From: Saccharospirillum sp.
Lineage (GTDB): Bacteria; Pseudomonadota; Gammaproteobacteria; Pseudomonadales; Natronospirillaceae
Reading direction: 5' to 3'
DNA length: 64,000 nt
Assembly: GCA_018402545.1 (NCBI GenBank)
Contig: JAGYIL010000001.1
Span: 1,674,001 to 1,738,000, forward strand
Positions within the stretch are counted from its first letter, which is position 1. Every line of letters begins with the position of its first letter. The position numbers and the translations under genes were made by a program. The notes beneath the pieces are model-generated. The model made no database searches. It saw only the letters and a program-made list of their open reading frames with translations, and was not told the DNA's origin. Below are positions 26,597 through 33,312 of this stretch, one piece after another.

Positions 26597-27784
26597 GTGT
26601 CAGCACGTACTCCATCGTCAAACGATTCAAACTGGGCACTGGCCATTGAAGATGCCATCGCGTTGCGTCGTGATTTGCATCGCCAGCCCGAGCTGAGTTG
26701 GTCTGAGCAACGCACAGCGGCAACGCTGCGTCAAAAGCTCACGGCGCTGGGGATCGACTGGCGGGTCTGTGCCGATACCGGCACCGTGGCGACCCTGGCC
26801 CCCAGGGCCCCGGGCCGACACATAGCGCTGCGCGCCGATATCGATGCCTTGCCCATCGAAGAGAACAGCGGCGTAGCCTGGACATCGCACAACCAGGGCT
26901 GCATGCACGCCTGTGGGCATGATGGCCATGCGGCCACACTGTTTGCCGCCACCCAATGGTTGAAGTCTCAGGAAGACGTTTTGCCCGGCCCGGTGACGCT
27001 GTTGTTTCAGCCGGCCGAAGAGGGCGGGCACGGTGCCAAACGAATGATCGAAGACGGTGCCCTGAACGGCGTCGATGCGGTGTTTGGCTGGCACAACTGG
27101 CCGGCAATTCCCTTTGGTCAGGCGGTGTGTCCGGATGGCGCTGTTATGGCCGGAAACGGCACCTTCAAACTGGTGGTCAAAGGCCAGGGCGGCCACGCCA
27201 GCCAGCCCGAATTGTGCCGGGACCCGGTTCTGGCCGGGTCAGCCATTGTTGTGGCCTTGCAACAAGCCGTGAGCCGTCGGTTACCGGCGCAGAATGCGAC
27301 CGTGTTGAGCGTTACCTCCTTTGATGCACGCAGTGGCGTCACGGTGATCCCCGATCAGGCGGTGCTCGAAGGCAGTTTTCGCCTGGCCGATCCTGCCATG
27401 CGCGAACCGCTGACCCAGATGATTGAGGAGATTGCCACCGCCACGGCGCAGGCCTATGGCGTTACCTGCCAGGTAGAGGTATTTCCGCGATATTCGGCTA
27501 CGGTTAACCATGCGGCTGAAGCGGCGGAATACCGGACAGCACTGGTTGCACAGCTGGGCGAGGGTGCGTTGAGCGAAACCACCCGGTTGCCGATTATGGC
27601 ATCCGAAGACTTCAGCTATTACTTGCAGGTTTGCCCGGGTGCCTTTGCGCTGGTTGGCAGCGGCGACGGTGAAATGGCACATGAAGTGCCCTGTCACAGT
27701 CCGAACTACGATTTTAACGATGCGCTTATTGACCCGGTGGCACGCATTTATGCACGCCTTGCCGGCGTCCCGATTCCGGAATAG
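26597..27784 (+). CDS. doeB2: M20-family amidohydrolase, probable N-acetyl-diaminobutyrate deacetylase
   Basis: A 395-residue cytoplasmic M20/AMA/ACY1-type metallohydrolase. Metal-ligand motifs are visible: MHACGHDGHAATLFA (His and Asp, near residue 98) and the catalytic Glu pair in QPAEEGGHGAKRMI (near 138); a dimerisation domain follows with GGHASQP. GTG 26597 is used, preceded by GAGG. It is first in a four-gene run with a diaminobutyrate-type aminotransferase, an ectoine hydrolase-like protein and an aldehyde dehydrogenase, so the best call is removal of the acetyl group from N-acetyl-2,4-diaminobutyrate made by DoeA. It differs from the aspartoacylase-type DoeB/EutE of Halomonas. A generic N-acyl amino acid hydrolase is the alternative. 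Confidence 0.75.
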   Translation: MSARTPSSNDSNWALAIEDAIALRRDLHRQPELSWSEQRTAATLRQKLTALGIDWRVCADTGTVATLAPRAPGRHIALRADIDALPIEENSGVAWTSHNQGCMHACGHDGHAATLFAATQWLKSQEDVLPGPVTLLFQPAEEGGHGAKRMIEDGALNGVDAVFGWHNWPAIPFGQAVCPDGAVMAGNGTFKLVVKGQGGHASQPELCRDPVLAGSAIVVALQQAVSRRLPAQNATVLSVTSFDARSGVTVIPDQAVLEGSFRLADPAMREPLTQMIEEIATATAQAYGVTCQVEVFPRYSATVNHAAEAAEYRTALVAQLGEGALSETTRLPIMASEDFSYYLQVCPGAFALVGSGDGEMAHEVPCHSPNYDFNDALIDPVARIYARLAGVPIPE

Positions 27785-27939
27785 CCGGATTATCTGGCCA
27801 GAAACTGATGGCTCTGGCCTGGCACCGTTTCACAGAAACGGTGCCACCCAACACACCCGATGTCACGGTGCCGTGAATTTGAACCGAACAGACCGGGTTA
27901 TAAAAATGGTTTTATCAACACACAACTGGAGGGGTTGAA

Positions 27940-29217
27940 ATGGACGTATTTGAAAAGTGGGAATCTGATATCCGTGGCTACTGCCGGTTGTATCCGACGG
28001 TGTTCAAGTCGGCATCGAATGCACGCCAGGTCGATGAAGCGGGCAAATCCTATGTGGATTTTTTTGCCGGTGCCGGTGTACTGAACTTCGGTCACAACAA
28101 TGAGCGCATGAAAAAGGCGCTGATCGAGTTTATTCAGAACGATGGTGTGGCACACAGCCTCGATATGTACACCACGGTCAAACGCGATTTCATTCAGGAA
28201 TTTGCGCAGACTATTCTTGAACCGCGCAAGATGAACTACAAAATGCAGTTCATGGGCCCGACCGGCACCAATGCGGTTGAAGCGGCGATGAAACTGGCGC
28301 GTAAAGTCACCGGCCGGCAAACCATAGTGGCCTATAGCCATGGCTTTCATGGCATGACACTGGGGGCACTGGCGGCCACCGCGAACAGCTATTTCCGCAA
28401 CGCCGCCGGCGTGCCGCTGAACCACGTGCTGCGTCAGCCCTTTGGCTGCGAAACCCAGTGCAAGGGCTGTACCCTGGGTTGTGGCGTCGATTCGGTTGAT
28501 CGCCTGCGTGCGCTGTACGCCGACCCGAGCAGTGGCCTGGAGCCGCCTGCTGCCTTTCTGGTTGAAGCCATTCAGGCCGAAGGCGGGGTGCATGTTGCCT
28601 CCAAAGAGTGGCTGCAAGCGGTGCAAAAACTGGCGCACGACCTGGGTGCCCTGTTCATCATCGACGACATTCAGGCTGGCTGTGGCCGTACCGGCAAGTA
28701 CTTCAGTTTCGACGAGATGGGCCTCGACCCGGATATCGTAACGCTGGCCAAAGGTATTGGCGGCTTTGGTACACCGCTGGCGATGAATCTGGTGCGTCCG
28801 GAGCACGACAAGCACTGGGGCCCGGGTGAACACACCGGTACCTTCCGTGGCCAGGGCTTTTCGTTTGTTGCCGGTGTTCAGGCGCTGAGCTACTTCAAAG
28901 ACAATAGCCTGATGACCGAAGTGGTTACCAAAGGCAAGGAAATGAAAGAACACCTCGATGGCATTTGCGCCGAGCACAGCAGCAAGGCCTTCCAGGTGCG
29001 TGGCAAAGGCATGATGCAGGCTATCGATTTGGGCGACGGTGCTCTGGCTAAAGATGTGGCGCGGCGTTGTTTTGAAGCGGGCTTGCTGATCGGTGCCTGC
29101 GGTATCGGTGGGCGGGTGCTCAAACTGATTCCGCCACTGACGATTCCCAATGCCGACTTGCACGAGGGGCTGGCAACCTTGTCGAAAGCCATTGGAGAGG
29201 CACTGGAGGCGGCATGA
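27940..29217 (+). CDS. doeD: Diaminobutyrate-type class III aminotransferase (ectoine catabolism)
   Basis: A 425-residue PLP enzyme of the EctB/DoeD group. N-terminal VDFFAGAGVLNFGHNNERM near residue 44, cofactor-binding GPTGTNAVEAAMKLARKVTG and SHGFHGMTLGAL, the Asp contacting the PLP nitrogen in FIIDDIQAGCGRTG, and the Schiff-base Lys in TLAKGIGGFGTPLA. EctB makes diaminobutyrate for ectoine synthesis, but ectA and ectC are absent here and the neighbours are degradative, so the reverse direction (diaminobutyrate to aspartate semialdehyde) is favoured. GGAGGGG precedes the ATG; the stop overlaps doeA by 4 bp. Confidence 0.82.
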   Translation: MDVFEKWESDIRGYCRLYPTVFKSASNARQVDEAGKSYVDFFAGAGVLNFGHNNERMKKALIEFIQNDGVAHSLDMYTTVKRDFIQEFAQTILEPRKMNYKMQFMGPTGTNAVEAAMKLARKVTGRQTIVAYSHGFHGMTLGALAATANSYFRNAAGVPLNHVLRQPFGCETQCKGCTLGCGVDSVDRLRALYADPSSGLEPPAAFLVEAIQAEGGVHVASKEWLQAVQKLAHDLGALFIIDDIQAGCGRTGKYFSFDEMGLDPDIVTLAKGIGGFGTPLAMNLVRPEHDKHWGPGEHTGTFRGQGFSFVAGVQALSYFKDNSLMTEVVTKGKEMKEHLDGICAEHSSKAFQVRGKGMMQAIDLGDGALAKDVARRCFEAGLLIGACGIGGRVLKLIPPLTIPNADLHEGLATLSKAIGEALEAA

Positions 29218-30569
29218 AACAACGCGAGGACATGACGTTTCCATTCGATGAGTATGTGCGTCGACTGGACGGTCTGCGCGAGCGTATGGCCAGCCGGCTG
29301 CTGGATGCGGTGGTGATCACCGACCCGGAAAACCTGATGTATCTGACCGATTATCAGACCACCGGGTACTCCTTTTTTCAGGCACTTGTTGTGCCGCTGG
29401 AAGATGAGCCGTTCATGATCACCCGGGCGCTCGAGGAGTCGAACGTTCACGCCAGAACCTGGGTGGAGCGCACCCGGCCCTATCCGGACACCGGTGATGC
29501 CATCCAGATGCTGGTCGAGGCGTTGCGTGAGTTTGGCCTGAACGGGAAGAGCATTGGTTACGAACGTAACAGCTACTTTTTCCCGGCCTATCATCAGGAC
29601 AGCATTCACACCACCTTTCTGGATGGCTCCCTGAACGACTGTTTTGGGATTGTCGAGGAAGGACGCATTTGCAAGTCACCCGTTGAACTGGATGTGATGC
29701 GCAAAGCCGCCCGGGCCACCGAGGCTGGTATGAAAGCCGGCTTCGAGGCCACGGTGGCCGGTGCCACCGAGAACGACATCGGTGCAGCCATTTCGGCCGC
29801 GATGTTTCGTGCCGGCGGCGAGCCACCAGCGGTGATGCCGTACGTGACCTCCGGCCCCCGCTCAATGATTGGTCATGCCACCTGGGAAGGGCGCACGGTG
29901 CAACCGGGTGAGCATGTGTTTCTGGAGGTGGGCGGCTGTTACCGGCGCTATCACACCGCCATGATGCGCACCATTGTGCTGGGGGATCTGTCGGCGTCTA
30001 TGCACCATGCCCAGGAACGCATGAAGCATGCGTTGCGTGAGGTGAAGAAACTGATTCGACCCGGGCTGACGGTGTCGGACGTGGATAATCTGGTGCGCAA
30101 CATCATCACCGACAACGACGTGGGTGCGCGACTGGTGACCCGCTCTGGCTATTCTATCGGCATCGCCTTTCCGCCAAGCTGGGACGAAGGTTATATCATC
30201 AGTCTCAAGCAGGGCGACTCTCAGGTGCTGCGCGAGGGCATGACGTTTCACATCATTCCCTGGATGTGGGGCGTCGATGGCAACAAGACCGTTGGCATTT
30301 CAGACACCATCTATGTGACGGATCGCGGTTGTCAGTCCTTTTTCGATCTGGATGAAGACTTCGTCGTCAAACCGGAATTTGCAGCGCGTGAACTCAGTGC
30401 GAATACGCCAGCCCGGTTAACTGATGTGTCGGGCAAGCCACTCAGTGCTGAATCGCAACCCAAGGCTGATGAGAATACGGCCAAGCGAAAGGGAACGTCT
30501 CGCGATTCGTCCAAAAAAGTCAGCAGCAAAAACAGCGAAAAAGTCAGCAGTGAAGTGGCTGGCTCCTAA
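29214..30569 (+). CDS. doeA: Ectoine hydrolase-like M24-fold protein
   Basis: A 451-residue pita-bread-fold protein: creatinase-type N-terminal domain (about 1-165), then an M24 domain. In metal-dependent M24 enzymes the strand here carries DxG...SDxTRT; this protein has HVFLEVGGCYRRYHTAMMRT, so two metal ligands are replaced, as expected for the metal-independent DoeA/EutD ectoine hydrolases. It would open the ectoine ring to N-acetyl-diaminobutyrate. The context (doeB2, doeD, doeC) supports this. The last 58 or so residues form an unusual Ser/Lys-rich disordered tail (SSKKVSSKNSEKVSSEVAGS). An alternative ATG at 29232 also has a GAGG nearby. Confidence 0.82.
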   Translation: MKQREDMTFPFDEYVRRLDGLRERMASRLLDAVVITDPENLMYLTDYQTTGYSFFQALVVPLEDEPFMITRALEESNVHARTWVERTRPYPDTGDAIQMLVEALREFGLNGKSIGYERNSYFFPAYHQDSIHTTFLDGSLNDCFGIVEEGRICKSPVELDVMRKAARATEAGMKAGFEATVAGATENDIGAAISAAMFRAGGEPPAVMPYVTSGPRSMIGHATWEGRTVQPGEHVFLEVGGCYRRYHTAMMRTIVLGDLSASMHHAQERMKHALREVKKLIRPGLTVSDVDNLVRNIITDNDVGARLVTRSGYSIGIAFPPSWDEGYIISLKQGDSQVLREGMTFHIIPWMWGVDGNKTVGISDTIYVTDRGCQSFFDLDEDFVVKPEFAARELSANTPARLTDVSGKPLSAESQPKADENTAKRKGTSRDSSKKVSSKNSEKVSSEVAGS

Positions 30570-30599
30570 GCCATAGCGATAAACCGAGGAGAACGAGAC

Positions 30600-31973
30600 A
30601 TGTTGACCGCCACCGATCCGTCCACAGGAAAGCTTCTGCATGAAGTGCCTGCGGCCACCTCCGCACAGGTTGAGGATATCCTGTCGCGTGCCGAAACGGC
30701 TTTCAAGAGCTGGCGGACCCGCTCTTTCAACGAGCGTGCCGAGGTATTGCTGAAGGTCGCCAGGCTGATGCGCGACGATGTCGACCGTCTGGCCATTCTG
30801 ATGACCGAAGAAATGGGCAAGCCGATAAAGGAAGCACGTGCTGAAGTCATCAAATCGGCCTGGTGTGCCGAGCACTATGCGGAAAACGCCGAGGCCTACT
30901 TGCAGCCGCAGACCCTGGGTTCCGATGCAACCCTGAGTTACGTACAGCATTTGCCGCTGGGTGTCATTCTTGGCATCTTGCCCTGGAACGCGCCGTTCTG
31001 GCTGGCGTTCCGGTATGCTGCGCCGACGCTGATGGCGGGCAATACCTGTGTCATGAAACACGACCCGCACGTGCCTGCCTGTGCCCAGGCGATTGCCGAT
31101 CTGTTTGTTCAGGTGGGTGCACCGGCCGATATTTTTCAGAACCTGCCGCTGGAAACGCCAGCCGTTGAAGCGGTGATTCGCGACAAGCGCATTCAGGCGG
31201 TGTCGTTCACCGGTTCTGAAAAAGGCGGCGGTGCGGTGGCGTCCATTGCCGCCTCTGAGATCAAACATTCGGTACTGGAACTGGGCGGCTCCGACCCCTG
31301 CATTGTATTGGCGGACGCCAATCTCGATGAAGCGGCTGACATCATTACGTTGTCGCGCATCATCAATGCCGGCCAGAGTTGCATTGCCGCCAAACGCATC
31401 ATTGTTGAAGCATCGGTCTTTGACAGCCTGGTCGAAAAAGTGCATGAGCGGCTGGCCCGCTTAAAAATGGGCGATCCGCGCGAGGAAAGCACCGACATCG
31501 GCCCGATTGCCCGGTCCGATTTACGCGATAATCTGCATCGTCAGGTGACCGCGTCGGTCGACGCCGGAGCGCGCTGTTTGCTCGGTGGTGAAATGCCCGC
31601 CGGTCCCGGTTACTTTTACCCGGTTACCTTACTGGTCGATGTTACCGAGTCTATGGTAGCCAGTTGTGAAGAAACCTTTGGTCCGGTTGCGGTAATCATG
31701 AAAGCCGAGAACGAAGAGCAGGCCATCGCCATTGCTAATAACAGTGACTACGGCCTGGCTGCAGCGGTGTGGACCCGTGCTGATCGCGGCGAAGCCATTG
31801 CGCGCCGGCTTGAAGTCGGCCAGGTAGCGGTAAACGGTATTGTTAAAACCGACCCGCGTTTGCCAAGTGGCGGTATCAAGCGCTCCGGCATGGGCCGGGA
31901 GTTGGGGCCACACGGCATTCGCGAATTCGTTAACGCCCAGCAAGTCTGGATTGGCCCCAAACAGGGCAGTTAA
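30600..31973 (+). CDS. doeC: NAD(P)-dependent aldehyde dehydrogenase (ectoine catabolism)
   Basis: A 457-residue aldehyde dehydrogenase of the succinate-semialdehyde group. Substrate/cofactor motifs ILPWNAPFWLAFRYAAPTLM, the general-base Glu in HSVLELGGSDPC (about residue 228) and the catalytic Cys in NAGQSCIAAKR (about 261) are intact. In this cluster the expected reaction is oxidation of aspartate semialdehyde to aspartate, the last step of ectoine degradation. GAGGAGAACGAG precedes the ATG. A stem-loop follows at 31986, closing the operon. Confidence 0.85.
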   Translation: MLTATDPSTGKLLHEVPAATSAQVEDILSRAETAFKSWRTRSFNERAEVLLKVARLMRDDVDRLAILMTEEMGKPIKEARAEVIKSAWCAEHYAENAEAYLQPQTLGSDATLSYVQHLPLGVILGILPWNAPFWLAFRYAAPTLMAGNTCVMKHDPHVPACAQAIADLFVQVGAPADIFQNLPLETPAVEAVIRDKRIQAVSFTGSEKGGGAVASIAASEIKHSVLELGGSDPCIVLADANLDEAADIITLSRIINAGQSCIAAKRIIVEASVFDSLVEKVHERLARLKMGDPREESTDIGPIARSDLRDNLHRQVTASVDAGARCLLGGEMPAGPGYFYPVTLLVDVTESMVASCEETFGPVAVIMKAENEEQAIAIANNSDYGLAAAVWTRADRGEAIARRLEVGQVAVNGIVKTDPRLPSGGIKRSGMGRELGPHGIREFVNAQQVWIGPKQGS

Positions 31974-31985
31974 CCCCCTGCAAAA

Positions 31986-32012
31986 GTGCCTCCGTCCGGA
32001 GGCACGGTGTTT
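31986..32012 (+). terminator. Probable terminator after doeC
   Basis: Perfect 8-bp stem GTGCCTCC (31986-31993) with GGAGGCAC (31998-32005), GTCC loop, then GGTGTTTT. The T tract is interrupted, so strength is uncertain. Confidence 0.6.
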
Positions 32013-32065
32013 TCCCAAAACCGGTCTACACTCCGCTTGTTGCTTCACGGGGATAAGTGGTTCTG

Positions 32066-33310
32066 ATGCGTTCGGCCAGTCTGAAGTTGAGTTTAACATT
32101 GCTGATCATCGCGGGTCTGGCCAGCGTTTCGTTTGCTACGAGGGCTGAAACGATTCTCCGCCTGGGCACAGACATCATGCCCCCCTATTTGTTTGAATCC
32201 TCCGATCTGTCTTTGCAGGGCGATGCAAAACGCACTCTGGATTGCGTCTTTGATCAGTTGTCCGGATATCAGTATCACACCGCCATTGCGCCCTGGCCCA
32301 GAGTGGTTCGTCTGGCACACCGGGGGGATATTGATGGCTGGTTTCTCTATGTGCAAAACGCAGGCAGCGATGATTTTGCGGTACTGTCCGATCCGTTGCT
32401 GCTGGAATCCTGGTACTGGTACAGCCTGGACGATGTCTCGGATGCCACCCTGGAAGACCTCAGGGATGAAACCGTTCTGGTCATGAACGGCACCTATCAG
32501 GCCATCTGGCTGCAAAGCCAGGGATTTAGCGAATTCTTCAGCGTCAGCTCGACCGACAGTCTGATCCGTGCCTTTCTGGCGGGTCGCGCCCGGCATTTAC
32601 TGGTGAGTGAAAGTGTTTTTAACGAGGCTGTGGCTCGTTTGAATGGGGAGCTGTCAGCCATAGATCAGCGCTTTGTGGGATTCATTCCGCTTGGTTTGTA
32701 CATTACCGATGCGTTCTCCAGTGAGCACCCCGGTTTTATCGGTGACTTCAACGCCGCTGCTACCGGGTGCCGTATTGAACAGGTTGGGTTAACCGCTGAG
32801 AATGAGCAGTCGCTGGCCAATCTGGTCGGGCCTCTGTCGCGCTGGCTGGCGTCGGACTGGGTTCGCGAGCCGGTGTTGCTGGCCAACGCGCGCAATCAGA
32901 ACTTAACCCTTGATGAGATAACCCGGATCGACCAGCAATGGATCGGAGAGGTTCGAACCGGTAATTTAGATCTGATCGCGGAAGTACTCAGCCGTGACCT
33001 GTCGACCCGGCTGGCCCTCATTCGTAGCCAGTCGCAGGGGGTATTCAGTGAGCTGTTTATTACTGACATTCACGGCACTACTGTGGGCACCAGTAATATG
33101 ACGTCCGACTGGTTTCAGGGCGATGAAGGGCCATTCGATGCCATTGTTACCCGGCGCGAGCCGGTTCAGATCGACGCCATTGCCTATGACGAATCCACCC
33201 GTCAGTTTTTGTCCCAGATCGCCTTGCCGATACGCGATACCAACGGTGACCTGATTGGCATGCTGGTGGCTGGTGTGAACGTTGAAAATGCCCTGAAAGG
33301 ATTGCGATAG
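32066..33310 (+). CDS. Exported fusion of a substrate-binding domain and a Cache-like sensor domain
   Basis: A 414-residue protein with an N-terminal signal peptide (LTLLIIAGLASVSFATRAE). Residues about 30-250 are a family-3 periplasmic binding domain (LRLGTDIMPPYLFES, RGDIDGWFLYVQNAGSD, SLIRAFLAGRARHLLVSE). Residues about 280-414 resemble a PDC/Cache domain (VFSELFITDIHGTTVGTSNM, and QIALPIRDTNGDLIGMLVAG near the C-terminus). There is no membrane helix after the signal and no output domain, so it should be a free periplasmic protein. It follows the ectoine genes but has its own start context. ATG 32066 is preferred over GTG 32057, which is too close to GGGGAT. Function unknown; a two-input ligand sensor presenting to a membrane partner is a guess. 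Confidence 0.75.
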   Translation: MRSASLKLSLTLLIIAGLASVSFATRAETILRLGTDIMPPYLFESSDLSLQGDAKRTLDCVFDQLSGYQYHTAIAPWPRVVRLAHRGDIDGWFLYVQNAGSDDFAVLSDPLLLESWYWYSLDDVSDATLEDLRDETVLVMNGTYQAIWLQSQGFSEFFSVSSTDSLIRAFLAGRARHLLVSESVFNEAVARLNGELSAIDQRFVGFIPLGLYITDAFSSEHPGFIGDFNAAATGCRIEQVGLTAENEQSLANLVGPLSRWLASDWVREPVLLANARNQNLTLDEITRIDQQWIGEVRTGNLDLIAEVLSRDLSTRLALIRSQSQGVFSELFITDIHGTTVGTSNMTSDWFQGDEGPFDAIVTRREPVQIDAIAYDESTRQFLSQIALPIRDTNGDLIGMLVAGVNVENALKGLR

Positions 33311-33312
33311 CC

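Noticed and set aside
27898-29244. A 448-codon open frame on the minus strand
   Set aside because: Antisense shadow of the aminotransferase gene, which has all PLP-binding motifs on the plus strand.
26597-31973. The EctB-like aminotransferase considered as part of an ectoine biosynthesis operon
   Set aside because: ectA and ectC are absent and the neighbours are a deacetylase, a hydrolase-like M24 protein and an aldehyde dehydrogenase, all degradative.
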